A stretch of 64,000 nucleotides of DNA from Solanum dulcamara (lineage: Eukaryota; Streptophyta; Magnoliopsida; Solanales; Solanaceae), in contig NC_077245.1 of assembly GCF_947179165.1 (NCBI RefSeq), positions 573,001-637,000 on the forward strand, given 5' to 3'. Positions 1-13,055 of this stretch are shown here, in pieces. Numbering within the stretch: position 1 is the first letter of the stretch; the number at the start of each line of letters is the position of its first letter. The notes beneath the pieces are model-generated. The model saw only the letters and a list, made by a program, of their open reading frames with translations, did no database searches and was not told the origin of the DNA. The position numbers were made by a program, and so were the translations under genes.

Positions 1-2
1 AA

Positions 3-188
3 AGTCAAGATTTTGAACAGACCCCTTTACCTCACAACCAAAATCCCTTTTTTCCTGGCTTGTATCTTCTTGTTCCTGCTAACAATGTTGATCAAACTAC
101 TAAATTACTCTTTTCTTTAGCAGTTCGGAATGACCCTTTTAATTCTTTAACTGAAAAACCTCAAAAAGTTGAAATCTTTGTTGAGTAA
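3..188 (+). CDS. Possible C-terminal exon of a gene entering from the left edge (partial)
   Basis: Frame 3 is open from the window edge to a TAA at 186-188, giving 61 residues ending VEIFVE. The composition looks protein-like (for example FFPGLYLLVPANNVDQ), while the other two forward frames hit stops. A canonical AATAAA lies 240 bases downstream at 428-433, which would suit a 3' UTR. No start or splice acceptor is visible, so the upstream part is outside the window. I do not recognise the family. It could be a chance open frame in AT-rich DNA, but length, composition and the poly(A) signal together favour a real terminal exon. Confidence 0.4.
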   Translation, partial: SQDFEQTPLPHNQNPFFPGLYLLVPANNVDQTTKLLFSLAVRNDPFNSLTEKPQKVEIFVE

Positions 189-427
189 AACTAGTAAAGT
201 TCAGAACTTTGAGAAATCCAGTTACAGTATATAGGGAAATGCCCCAAATAATTCTTTTATTCAAAACTAAATTAGAAAGTCAAGATATTGGTTTTGTAAA
301 AATGGGAAGTTTGAAACATGGGAAATCAATCAAGAAGAATTTACAGGAGGAGACAAGAAAGAAGGAAGACTCTTACAAGCACGTGAATAAGTTTTTTTTT
401 ATTTTTATTATGTAGCTTCTCCCTCAC

Positions 428-433
428 AATAAA
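428..433 (+). terminator. AATAAA polyadenylation signal
   Basis: This is a perfect AATAAA 240 bases after the stop of the possible partial gene at 3-188. Its position suits the 3' end of that transcript, but single AATAAA words are common in AT-rich DNA. Confidence 0.25.
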
Positions 434-3400
434 GCTCAACTATTTCAAATTCGTATTCTTAATCAAAAAGAAAAAATTAACAAAATTCATACTTAAAACT
501 AGAATTCTAAGAGGCTAGAAAAATCCAATTAGCCAACAAAAAGGGAATTTTTTTCACGTTCATTTGGGTTGTACACCAATCACCGAAAGAATAAGAGTTT
601 GTGATTTGGCCAAAGCAACGAATAAAGTGTCTTATCGTCATTAATTTTAAAGTTTAAAACTTAAAAATTTAAGTCAATTTGAAATTGTGTTTGGATATAA
701 ATTTTATTTTTTTGTGAGTAAAAATAAAATTTCTTTCAAAAACTGATATAAGCAAGTTTTTCAAAAATTAAAAAATAAATTAAATTAAATTTTATAATCA
801 AATAAATATTTGAAGATAAATTTTTAAATGTAGATTATCTTTTGGGGCGACAACTATTTCAGTTAATCAAACATTCTACAACTTGCCTAAAAATTCGCCA
901 TTCAATAATTGCAATTTGTATTCATTTGGAAGGAACTCTAGCACTTGGAATGGAGTCGTGATCACTTTTTTTCTTCAAAGTAATGTGTGGATGAAAGAAA
1001 ATATCCCTACAGATATGAGGGCGGTGAGACTGCTTCATCTTTAATTAAAGATCTCGATTTAAGGGTGCTCGAGCACTCAAAAAAGTGTATATGGGTCCAT
1101 CCCTGTAGGCTCCGAACATCGAGTGGAAAAGCAAAAAAAAATATTGTGGCTGAGCTATAATTGAGGTTCAACAAAATTTAATAATTTTAATTTTATATTT
1201 ATATTAAAATATTCACTTACTATATAATAAATAATTTATTAAAAATTCAATAAATAAATTTAAAAACTTATGATATAAAGGACTCGAAGCCATTACATTC
1301 TTCATCCGAGGGTTGACTTTGACATCATTTGACTCCTGAGGTAAAATGATAATGGACATCACTGGTATTTTTTTTTATTAGTTGTATAAGCAAAGATCAT
1401 CTTTGTAATAAATCACATATTTATGGTATTTTGATAATTAATTAAATAAATTTAAATTCTTAAAGATTGTACTAGATAATACTTTTCATATAAAGTTAAA
1501 TAGTTTGAAATGTCTCAAATAAGAAGATTATCAATTGAGTGGGGTAAGCATATAAAATAAAATATAAAAGCTATTCTTAAAAAAATATATTGATTTAGTC
1601 TAAAAACTCTATTATAATAATCTTTTTTTTTTGGCTGTATTTTAACAATTAAGTTATTTCTATTTAATGAAAAATAGCAAATTGGTTTTGAGCTTATACT
1701 TCTTACTGTTTATGATATTGTATAGTGATTTATAATCACCTAAATATAGAGCTTGTTTCATTATCAAGGAAACATTAATTTAAATAAACAAAATCGAAGT
1801 TGTTGCTTCTAAGTATAATAAATTTCAAACATATAATGCAATCCATGCATAATCTTCAATTGTCAAAATTAGGTTGATTCTTTTTTTTTTATGTCTAAAT
1901 TGAAACTGTTATTTGTGTGTTTGACTTTTTTTTTGGTTTTTTTCTTGTTCCTTTTTCCTTTGCATTTAATATTATATTAATTTAATAAAAAAATAAAAAG
2001 GGTTAACTAAAAACTATTGGTCGTAAACTATAGCAATTACAGTTACTCAATAAAGGCGTTCATCTTTGTTTGAAATAAATATAAACAATAAAGATTGAGA
2101 AATTTGAACGTTAATACCGCTAAAAGCCTTGAACAAAGAGTTGGAAAGAAGACTTTTCACCTTATTTCAGGTGGGTTAGTGCGTATTTGTTTGAGTGAAG
2201 GTTGACTGAAAAAGTAGAAAAGACTAAATGATGTCAACAAACTCAACAAAGACACAATTAATTGTGAGTTTACGAGCGTGATAAATGTAAAATATATTTA
2301 GAAGAATAGAATCAGTAAGTTTTTAAAATAATCTGATGTTAGGAAGCACATGTTTTTTTTTTAACTTAAAAGAACTTCAAAATTTTCTATTTTTGTATTT
2401 CGCAACAAAAATAAGAATAAAAGCCAAAATATGATTAATTTATAAATATTATAGTAATAACAGATTTTAGATTCTTAACAAGACTGGTACCTGTTCAAAT
2501 GCAATTTCTCCAGAAAAAGGGAAGAATATTTGATGTCATTAAAATAAGTTCTCGTTTCCTTTTTTCTTTTTCTTTTTTGCATTTTTTTAGAAAATTAAAA
2601 ACATTATCATATGCATAATTTTTTAGATTCTCCTAACTTCCAAATTTTTCGCTAATTTCAAATTACTTGAAATATGTTATCTTTTTTAATTATACAAATT
2701 AGTTCTAATAATCTTTAAAACCATAGAATTATTTCAATCAAAATTAATGTATAACCGGCTTTCTATCTCGATGAACAATGTTCCACTGATTAAGCTTTTT
2801 CGTCGTACTATCTCTTCTCCTTCTCTTTTTTCTTTTCCCGTCGAGCTTGTTGAAGTGTCATTGCCAAGTAATTAAAAAATAACATATTTTATATAATTAA
2901 TTTAACTATATAATAATTTATTATTAAGCTATAGACTATAGTATAACTGAATATGCTATGCATTTACATGAGGCATTCACTCTTCATTAGTCATTACTAT
3001 TTGTTTTGTATAATTTATACCACACAGTTGAAATTTCATCTCCATCTTAATATTAAGTTAAAAAATTTATGTTCGATTTTATAAGTAAAAGTTTGTATCT
3101 ATGAAATTTTTCATTGTGAAGAGATTATATATATATTATGTGGATTCAGTGTTCACAATTGAATGACGTAAAATGTCATTTTCTTTGGTCTCAAGGAAAA
3201 GCCGTTTTTTTTCTCCTCATTCTCCAGGAAGTGCCGGTTACCAACCGCAAATATTGTGCCTTTATTTTCTCTTTTGAGTTGGATATAGGGTCTCTTTTTT
3301 TTTTTTGGCAATTTAACATTCTTGGTTTCACCCCTACTTCCTAAAAGGGCTAATCATCTCTAACTTGCACCAAAATTTCCTTTTTGGGTGTCCACTTGAA

Positions 3401-3675
3401 ATCCTTCTGGTAATTTTAGATTCAAACTATTGATTATGAACTGAAGTTGGTTCATAAAGATCTATCTGCTAATTTGACTTCTGGGTTAACTGTTATTTTG
3501 TTTGTTTTTCTTAAGTTGGTTTGCTTCCTATGGTTATTTGTTTTGTGGGTTTTGTGAAATTTACTGGAAAATTATTGATCTTTGTTGGTTTGGCGATTCT
3601 ATGACAAGAAGGGGTTTCATTTCTGCTTATTTTGATTCTTGAATCGTTGTAATTTTAGAGCTTGGGGAGTTCAAT
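434..3675. other. AT-rich intergenic stretch
   Basis: No coding exon was recognised in this stretch. It is strongly AT-rich with long T and A runs. A stretch near 685-835 resembles the dispersed low-complexity family built on a 'gtttgga-cataaattt' start that recurs near 15535-15800 and 49125-49395. The last few hundred bases are probably the PP2C promoter and leader region. Confidence 0.5.
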
Positions 3676-3791
3676 AGGTAGTAGAGGGTCTATCTGAAAC
3701 TGTCTATCTACCTTGTAGGATAAAGATCTGGGTACACACTATCCTTACACCCTACTTGCGGGATTATTACACTAGGTATGTTGTTGTTGTG
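3676..3791 (+). mobile_element. TS-type SINE relic
   Basis: The run 'gtagagggtctatctgaaac', a 'taccttgtagg' box, a 'gggtacacact' box, then a diverged 'gtgggattacactgggta' box and a short TTG repeat follow the order of the 3' half of the Solanaceae TS SINE. The copy lies about 330 bases upstream of the PP2C start codon, so it may contribute to that gene's promoter or leader. The tRNA-like 5' end is not recognisable. Confidence 0.65.
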
Positions 3792-4117
3792 GAGTTTAAA
3801 ACGGTCTTATTTAAGAAAAAGAAAAATTGGGGTAGGGGAAGGGAAATGCGGGAGCGGATTACAAGGTGGGGATTGATTAAAAACAAGTGAGCTACTAATA
3901 TTTCCTGTTTGGAAGGGTCTTGAATTTGTAATCGAACCAAAGATTAAAGCTTTTTATTTTTGTAGGACTGCTAAAGGCTTAACCTTGACAATTATACTGC
4001 AAATTGTTCTCTCTTTTTTGGCCCTTTTACGAGTGATTGATTCTCTTTTTTGCAATTTTTGGGTTTTAGCTTTCTGTGGATAAGAATCTCTGAGGCTATT
4101 GAATTTATGCTCTGGGG

Positions 4118-7100
4118 ATGCATATGGCTGCCTATACAGATTTTTCACCACCATTTGCTATAGTAGAAGGGAGTTACAGTAAGGAGAATACATCTGCTGT
4201 TAAAGATGAATTACTAGAGGGATCGGATGAACTAAAGCAGACCAGTGATAAGCCACTACGAGATCCCTCTGTTGTACAGTATCCAGTGAACTCTACTGCA
4301 CTTGTAGCAGACACTGATTTGGTAAGTGAAAAATGTTAAAGCTTCGTAGTGATCTTACCCCAGTATCTTGTTGCGCGTTTTTATCCCTTGTTGTACTTGA
4401 TAGTACTCCCTCTGTTTCAATTTGTTTGTCTGGTTTTGACGTGGCAGTTCGCACGGAATCTAAGAAAGTAAAGAACTTTTGAATCGTATGATCTTAAACT
4501 AAAGATGTGTAGAATGTATCAAAATGTCCTTTAATCTTATGGACTTAAACATGCTATGTGGAAAGTTGGAATTGAAGAGTTGCCAAAAAGGAAAGAGGCA
4601 TTCTTTTAAAAAATGAACTAAAAAGGAAAGTAAGACAAACAAATTAAAACGGGAGTACTATTTATGAAACAGTTTAGTTTAAGTGGGAATTGAGTTAGTG
4701 GTTAGATTTCTGGAAGTCAAAAACAGTTTAATTAGATATCTTGTTGTGCTTGATACTAGTATTTAGAAAACAGTTTAGTTTAGCAGAAAAAACAATCTCT
4801 GCTCAAGTATGCAACTTTTGATTGGTGGAAGTAAACTTAAATCTGCATAAATTATGAGGGAACAACTGGATGGAATGTAGAATAAGAATACATGTATTAG
4901 TCATACGTGGATAAGCATATCTAAAGACAAAAACCCCCGTAAAATAGGTAATCGCTGCATGACATTCTACATGTCATTATTCATTGCATAACAATTCCTA
5001 CATTTTTTTCATCGCAAAAACAGCCCATGCATTATAATCTTTACGTAACTAGTATGAGAACCAAATGACTCCAAAGATCTAGATTGCATGATTATAGCAA
5101 TTTATTAGTTGATCTACCTGAGTATGCAACATTTAAGTTCCTCATGTCTTCCGGTTTCTTTTTTTTTTTGGGGGGTGGGTGGGTGGATGGTGGGTTACTT
5201 TATGAAGATCAAAGCTATAAAAGTTGTGGCAGTTAATCTTTCTATCTGCTAATAACTACATTAATAACTTCCCTTGAATTTCCTTCCTTTTCCATCTTTT
5301 TGAATTTTCAAACTTCTTAGTTTGTACACTTATTAAGGTCATGCAGCTAATATTGTTTTTCTTACATCTACTAGGATTTTGAAATAACAGAGAAGGGTTT
5401 CCAGCACCCTTCAGAAGGACAATCAAACTTTGAGCCAATATTTCGTTCTGGAAGTTGTGCTGAGATAGGACCCAAACAGTACATGGAGGATGAACATATC
5501 TGTATAGATGATCTAGTCATACATGTTAATGAAATTGCAGGTTCCACTTCCCCTGCAGCGTTCTATGGGGTCTGTAGCTTTTGCACTTCACTGGTTTATG
5601 CATTTTTGGATGCGTTTTAGATAGAAATACCCATATAATGTGCTATGTGTAGTTATGTTTCGCCCTAAATGAGTTACTCTTTGTGTTGGTTGTGTTTCCT
5701 CTCATTGAATAGCATGTGATGGAAAGAAATTGCAATTCATTTCAGATGTAAGTTTGATTCAGTACAGTCATTTAAAGAAGGCTCAAGTTACTTGGGGAAG
5801 ATTCCCCTCATTGAATCAATCAAAATCTGACTACGGAGAGTTCAAGGTTGTTTTCTATAGTTTGTGAGATAATAATGAGAAAAGAACTTCGTAAAATGGA
5901 AAAATGAATGGCGAAGGATAGATAGAGGTCTAAAGTGTACAAAACGAGATAGACTAGAATTAGGAGCTTGTTTGGGCCTTTTGAGCACTCAGCACTATCA
6001 AGTGAATGGTGACTTAGTAGGAAATGCTGTATGGAATGCTCCTTAGAAGGCTTCATGGGATCTATGATGTTCTGCAAGTGTGTAACATGTCCTCCATCCC
6101 AACTAGTTTTAAATTTTCCTAGTCTGTAAAAGTATCAAACGAACTCTGCAAGCTTTTCTAGAAATATACTCCTAAGCTCCTTAAATTACCAAAAGATTTA
6201 TCCTGTTCGAAATGCAGTAGGCTTTCTGGATGCATATGCCTAGGGAAAACTCAAACTATGAAGACTTATCTGCTCTTGACACTTTGCTGAAGTACCACTA
6301 AAGCTGAGAATTCCTGAAAAATGAAAATCGACAATGAAACTCTAAAAGTGACTGTAGTTCAATTCAAGAAAGATAATGGCAACTCAAATTTTAGTCTGCA
6401 TACAGGTGGTAAATTTTTTAGGCTTCATGCAAAATTATAATTTTGGGTAAATTTACTTTGTTTATGTTTTCTGATCCCAACTAACTCAGGAGTCGGGATT
6501 GAGGTATAGCTGATTGATTGATTGCTTTCGTTGCGTATCTCATAGATTGTTCCATAAATGATATGCACCTAGTATTCTTTTTGTTTCTCAATTAAGCCGT
6601 GTCATTTGGTCCTTACTCATACCTCCCATCATCAGTATGGTTTAGTAATAACTCTGTTACTAATACCTCACAGGTCTTTGATGGCCATGGGGGTACTGAT
6701 GCAGCATTATTTGTGAGGAATAATATTCTCAAGTTCATAATTGAGGACCCCTGTTTTCCCATGTGTTTAGAGAAGGCACTCAAGAATGCTTTTCTGAAAG
6801 CTGACTATGCCTTTGCCGACGATAGTTCTATTGACATATCCTCTGGCACCACAGCACTGACAGCTCTAATGTTTGGAAGGTAAGTATATCTTCTGTTTCT
6901 TGTTCTCATATTTCCTAGAACAATGTAATATACTTGCTGAAGGGAAAAATAAGGAGATTGACTGCTATTGTGTTTGGTTGGGCTTTTATGTTTACTAAAG
7001 CATGAAGGCGAATACACATTTAGTTCCTTTTTTCTAGGCTATTTCTACTTGTGAATCTTAATACGTATAACTGCACTGGTTTATATTTCATGTTTTAAGT

Positions 7101-7973
7101 GCAGATGCGATCATGCCTACATTTGTTAACTATTACTCCCTCTGTTTCAATTTGTTTGTCGGATTTTGACTTGGCACGTAGTTTAAGAAAGTAGACTTCT
7201 GAATCTTATGGCCTTAAACTAAAGATCTGTAGAATGTACCAAAACTTTAGAATCTTTTCTCTTCTGCTCTAGGATCCACATTAACTGCTGATGACAACAT
7301 TCCTTATGGTTCTGATAATTATGAGTTTCTTGCACTCTTCGATGTACTTCAAATTTCTATTCAAACAGGATTTGGTGCTGAATAGTTTGTAATGTGATGT
7401 GATTTGTTTTGCAGAACCATGATCGTTGCTAATGCAGGGGATTGTCGTGCTGTGCTGGGGAAACGAGGTAGAGCCATTGAGTTGTCTAAGGACCACAAAC
7501 CAAATAGCGCATCTGAAAGAAATCGAATAGAAAAACTTGGAGGAGTCATATATGACGGATACTTGAATGGACAGTTATCTATAGCGCGTGCCTTGGGAGA
7601 TTGGCACATGAAAGGCCCAAAAGGTTCTGCCTATCCCTTGAGTGGAGAGCCGGAGTTGCAGGAAACATTGTTGACCGAGGATGATGAGTTCCTAATCATG
7701 GGTTGCGATGGTCTTTGGGATGTTATGAGCAGCCAATGTGCTGTTACGATGGCCAGGAAAGAACTCATGCTGCATAATGATCCAGAAAGATGTTCAAGAG
7801 AACTGGTAAGGGAAGCCCTTAAGCGCAACACGTGTGATAACTTAACTGTAATTGTAATTTGTTTTTCTCCCGATCCTCCACCTAGGATAGAAATTCCTCC
7901 TACTCGAATATGTAGAAGCATATCAGTTGAAGGACTGAATCTTCTAAAAAGTGTACTGGAAAGCAACTCGTGA
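4118..7973 (+). CDS. Protein phosphatase 2C (PPM family, clade-G-like), 4 coding exons, 387 aa
   Basis: Metal-dependent Ser/Thr phosphatase. The coding exons I derive are 4118-4321, 5375-5569, 6674-6879 and 7415-7973, with the frame kept to TGA at 7971-7973. Catalytic motifs are complete: YMEDEH (about residues 104-109), VFDGHGG (134-140), [16 protein letters not shown] (208-217), [16 protein letters not shown] (298-305) and DNLTVIVI (343-350), so the Asp residues that bind Mg/Mn are present. The first 90 residues are acidic, without a clear signal peptide or membrane segment. The set resembles Arabidopsis PP2C27/PP2CG1, a stress- and ABA-linked group; the clade is inferred. The ATG at 4124 is an alternative start that drops only two residues. 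The exon 2 donor (GTCTGT) is weak, but it joins FYG to VFDGHGG exactly. Introns 1 and 3 carry Stowaway-like MITEs. The gene converges on the canopy-like gene downstream. Confidence 0.93.
4404..4657. mobile_element. Stowaway-like MITE (Tc1/mariner type) in PP2C intron 1
   Basis: The element at 4406-4655 starts CTCCCTCTGTTTCAATTTG and ends with the imperfect inverse, AAATTAAAACGGGAG. It is flanked by TA dinucleotides at 4404-4405 and 4656-4657, the standard Stowaway target duplication. It is about 250 bp long, non-coding, and could fold into a hairpin in the pre-mRNA. Confidence 0.85.
7134..7255. mobile_element. Truncated Stowaway-like MITE in PP2C intron 3
   Basis: The left terminus CTCCCTCTGTTTCAATTTG begins at 7136 after a TA. 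The following 110 bases align with the first half of the copy at 4406-4655, including 'ggccttaaactaaagat' and 'tgtagaatgtaccaaaa'. No right terminus is present, so the second half is deleted or diverged. Confidence 0.75.
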
Positions 7974-8229
7974 CAAGATTCTGGGAAATGAATGGCCTAC
8001 TCGTATAACTCCACACACTTGGGGGGCACACGTCTGCTTCCTCATTTCAATGTTTCACTCGCTTAGCTTATCGTAGTTTTTGAAAAGCCTGTAAATTGGA
8101 AATGTGTTGTATCGGTGTGTGCTCCAGCTGCACTTCTTGTTATGTACAGATTCAAGAAAGCAACTTGTTTATTGTCCTTCTATTGCTTGTACGTTGGATT
8201 AGTACTGCATTTTGTAAATTTCAAGTTTG

Positions 8230-9068
8230 TTGGATGTGTGATTAGTAAATGCCAACTTAAACTATGTCATCTAAGGTTTTAGAGCACTTGTTAAGAAAAC
8301 CATTTAACATGTTTGATCTGATCATAAGGGGTGTTTAACTAAATTGTGCTTCTGTCTTCCTTAAATGAGTAATTAATGACTGTAAGATCAATATCATAAC
8401 GACAAGAAAGTAGAAAAACTTCATTATATGTGCCCAAGAGGAATTAAATCCTCATTAAGGAGGGTAACAAAGCTTAAGCAAGTTTCATTTCTATCGGTAA
8501 ACTAAGAAACTATTTGTTACTAGATTTCCAACAAATATTCTTTATATATTTAATAGACTATTAAATATAAATACAGTATTTGCACGAACGTTGTTGGGTT
8601 CTTAAGAATCCGCTCCCACCACTCTAGATCCGCCCTTGTTCCCCCTGCCAACACATTCTTAACAGAGCTGGTTGCACGGGGCTTGCCTAGTGTAGTTTAG
8701 TTTTTTCATGTTGTTTTGCAAACTATTGCACAAGAATGGGTTTATCTAACGTACACTCAAGAGATAGCGGCTGCAAATTCCTCTAGATATTTTCAACAAG
8801 AAATAAGGACACAAACGACACATTAGATATTGTTCATCGATAAAATTAGTTTCTTTTGAGTACTACTTGAGATGCCTGATACATGGTCCAACAAAAAGGA
8901 GGAAAGAACATGTATGTTATATTACGTAAAGATATCAGAAGAAGATATATGAGGACGTAAAAAAATGTTTCTACTACTATTGAAGTGATCTTCTTTCCTG
9001 GTTTAGGATAGGGACATTCTTCATTCTTTACCCCATCAACTAGTCAAGAAACAAAATGATTTATCAGG
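8230..9068. other. Intergenic stretch between convergent genes
   Basis: This stretch holds no recognisable gene. It contains the 3' UTR ends of the convergent PP2C and canopy-like genes and AT-rich filler. Confidence 0.5.
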
Positions 9069-12000
9069 TCAAAGTTCTCCATCTGTATCTTTGTCTTCAT
9101 CACCTATTGCCTTATTGGAGCTGCTGCACAAATGTAGACAGTTCTTAATCACTATATATGTGAAATGCTTAGAAGATTTCTAACACAACATGATAAAGGA
9201 ACTATAGCCAAAAATAATTACCTTGTCCCTTTGCAATAGTTGCTGAGATCTTCACATAATACCTTGGTTACATCTCCAACTTTGACATATCCTTTCTTTA
9301 TCAACTCTGCCAACTGTTATATGGGACAACATTAATGTAATAGGCAATAGTTCATCATTAGTTTAGTATAAAGAGGATAAAGTAGCTTTCAACCCCGAGA
9401 AAGCGTCATTATTGTGGGAAAATCATCTTACCTCATCTTCAGTTTGCTCGAGTAACCTGGCCACATAAACACATTGTTAAAGTGTTATATTTAGAGTAGA
9501 ATCAGAAAAGAAATAGAAATTTCACTGTAGCTAAGAGGTGTAAGTGGTTCCTCTCTTACCTTCCACAAAAGGATGACATAGCTTTTGAATGTGCTCGAGC
9601 TTCTTGCTTATCTATCAAGGAATTCAAAAAAAGGCAAAACATTAACATTGAAGATCTCTGTAAACTCTAATCCATAAAAACCAGGGATGATTTACTGAGG
9701 AAATCACATAATTGGTGTCCCTGATAAATTATTCCTGTTCTCAGTGCACTTATTAAATGAGAATTCAACTGTTGATTCGGACAACAAGAAATGGTGAGGT
9801 TTAGCCTAGTAACCAATTAAATTGCCAAAATATAAATGGTAGAACCATAATCAAGTTCCCAGTTTCCAAGCTGTTAGAACATATCCCCAAGCTTATGTGT
9901 AAACAAATTGAGAGAATATAAAAAGAAAAGATCTTTGACTCGCCAACTAAGAACGTGCTAGATCATCCCCAAAACAAAAATGGCAAGGTATTATGTTATT
10001 CACATGAATGTACATCATGTACGAATTGAATTTTGGCAGCTAGAACAACCATGAGTCTGACTGAGGTTTGTGATTAAAACAGAATGGGTGTGAGAGAGAG
10101 AAAAAATCTCATGTCCCCCAAAATACTGAAGTCCTTGATTTACATTATGTCCAACTCGTCCAGAGAGATGGACCTGCATATATATAGAGAATATGGTGCT
10201 CACTGACATTCAACTCTACAAGGCACGATATCCAAGAGTTAATTTGGCAGGAAGATAGCTGATGAAGGCCTTGCAGGTTGACAGAAAACTAGGTAGCGGA
10301 CCTTTGAAGAAATTTATATTCTCGATATTAGCAACATTAGCAGTCCAGTTATAAAAATGAAGAAGTGTCCCAAGCAGGAGAAGAAATAAAGTCATGAGAC
10401 ATACTAGTCTTGAGAAGGTCCCAATTATTTACTTTGATCCAAGTGTTTGTGCTTGAATCCACCTAGCAGGCAAAAGGGAAAATCATTAGCATTAAAGAAA
10501 CATTTCACTCAACTAATAGTGAGCATAAAGTGTACAAAGCTATTATTTGTTTTGAAGTTTAGGTTTGATTCAATTGTGTCTATTAATACAGTTCCTGTTC
10601 TTTTGTTTTAAAAATAATATATAGCAATGAGAAACTAGCAAGACTTCAAGGAAAGGCTACCTTCTCCAGTGTATAATCTTGCATCTTTTCACAGAGGTCG
10701 TCTAAGAGTTCAACAACTCGTAGCTCACTGACTCTGCTTGAAGAAATAAATAAAAGAAGTTACTAAAATCACAGAAGTATGGACGCTTATATGCATGTCA
10801 ACTCAACAACAGGGAAAAGGATTGTGCAGCACTCTATAAGTGGTTGCTCCTAGCAGCTCAAGGAATCTGGTCATCGGGGGAAGGAGGGAAGGTAAAAAGA
10901 AGAGGAAAGAGACCAATGGCGTCTAAGAACAGTGAGAGGCCAACGTTGAGCGAAAAGGATTATCAGACCCTTAAATTTGGATCAGTGGAAAGAGAGTAAG
11001 AATATGCATGAGTGAGAACTTGCTTTTAGTATAATTTTTTAAAAAAATTGACTGTAGTTCTAAGGGCAAAGATGGTAACGCACTATATTATCTAAGCTCC
11101 CCACCTACTCATTTTCTGGAACTCACAGCATGAATTACTTATTGAGAACATCAAATAATTGTTTTGAAACTTGAGACCACTCTTCTCTTACGTCTATTCT
11201 CTTAGAACAAAGCTGATGCTTACCTTTTGTTCAAATAACAAACATCTAATGAGGGCTTGATTCAGATAATATTTTCCGTACAACTAGTTTTTCAAAATGA
11301 AAAGGAGAACAAAAGTTTTTTGAGAATGAAGAAAGGGGAAGAAAAGTATAAACTTTATGCAAGTACATTTCCTAGAAAATGACATACGCAATACCCTTGG
11401 AAAGAGTGGATATGATAAGAGCAAATAACACAAAAGCAGATAGACCAATAAGCATGTTCAAACTGGAAGAAAGTATCTATAATGTAGTTCCGTCAGGTGA
11501 AGAAAACCAATATTCTTAACTCTTTAACCTGGAAATAGAGAAATGTGTTTGAACTGTAACCTAGATTGGTTCTTAAATACAACTGGGTAATAGATTTTGA
11601 AGTTGTAACAGAAAGAAAAAGAATAAAGCAATTAGGAACTGATGTAAGCAAAGACCTTATTAATCAATAAGGTGATCATTAATATTTGACCTGTAATCAA
11701 TAAGTTTCCCTTCACGCTGACCTTTAGAATCCAGGCGATGTCTCATGTCTAAATGGTTTCTTGGCTTTTCCTATAAAATACACATATATTAGCCCAGGAA
11801 ATGTCAGTGAAAAGGTCAAAGACAACTTTATATAACTAGGACATATACTACTTTAAATAAGTGAAAATATGAAAGACAACTTGAACTGAAGATCTTTCAC
11901 TTCTGATGTATTTTCCTAGTTATCAATTATTTAGAACATCGATTTTCTAGTATTAAAATTAAAAAATTCTATAAAACAATTGATACCACTATTAACTATA

Positions 12001-13055
12001 GCCTCTTTCTCAAGGAGTTAGCCATGTAGGTAACCCTGGGTTTGATTCTTCCATCTTTTTTAGAAGCTTGCTTATAGTAAATTGCAGCTTCAAAAAACCA
12101 AGTACTTATATGATTGGTCACAGTAGCCAAGAAATAAGGATATCAGTGCATGCGACGCTTTATTAACAACTTCTCGTCTCAAAAGTGAATCAAGTTTGGC
12201 CTTGGCACAACTTAAGTAGTCTTGCTTCACCATGTATAAATCAAAGGCTTATACATAGATATAAGCTAGTGAGATACAAGAATGGAGTAGTTCAAACATT
12301 TCAAAATGGAGAGCAACATATCATCATGTCTTCTAAAAACATCAAATCTTGACTAGCACAAGTTCAAACATGTCCATCTCCTTATAAGGAGTAGTTCTCA
12401 GTTTAGGTCATAACTCATATTCATTTATACAAATCATGCTAGAAGAAGCTAAATATCTCCATTTCTAACCTAGAGTCAGATAGCATCATGGTATATAGTT
12501 AGAATGATTTCTTTTTCTTCCTTTTACAAGGTATGACAAACTTCTACAAGGTAAATACACAACAAAAGAGAGAAAGATCACCGAAGCGACAGTGATTTTC
12601 TTACTTTCAACAGTCCACGCTCAAGCTCCTCCTGAGAATCATGAAAACAAACGAGTCAGATCCAAATCAGGCACAACAAGTGAAATCAATTGTCAATTAT
12701 ATTCAAATTTTTGCTTTCATATTACTTCTTCGTCTAGTATTCCTAACGAACATACAAACAATAAATCAACTACTTCTCAATCTCAAACCAATCGGAGTCC
12801 ACTAAATAAATCCTGTGTCCAATAATTTGTCTTTAACCAAATTATAAAGTTTATCTAAACTAGATCATTACGAAGGAAATAATTTGCATTGAATCTATAC
12901 ACAATGGAGTAAAATAAGCAAAAGAGAGTGTAAATACTTACAGCAATGGCGGAGCAAGCAGAACATTTATCTTCGATGCAGAGCGTAACTGGTAAAACAG
13001 AAAAGAAAGCAATAGAAACAATCAAAATAGATCTCGTATGCAGCTTAATCGCCAT
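9069..13055 (-). CDS. Canopy-family ER saposin-like protein (DUF3456), 9 coding exons, 191 aa
   Basis: Small secretory-pathway protein resembling Arabidopsis At1g42480, annotated there as TLR4 regulator/MIR-interacting MSAP; animal canopy proteins act as ER folding cofactors. Coding exons in transcription order are 13055-12942, 12631-12605, 11770-11691, 10733-10661, 10462-10405, 9611-9560, 9456-9432, 9313-9222 and 9123-9069; 576 nt remain in frame. Residues 1-26 form a signal peptide (basic start, then ILIVSIAFFSVLPVTLC). The mature part starts with IEDKCSAC and has the saposin-like cysteine set: CSAC (31-34), DDLC, SSFC, VLCEDLSNYC. The chain ends TDGEL, which looks like a variant of the HDEL/KDEL ER-retention tail. 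The role in plants is not well known. Family assignment is strong; function is carried over from animal relatives. Confidence 0.88.
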
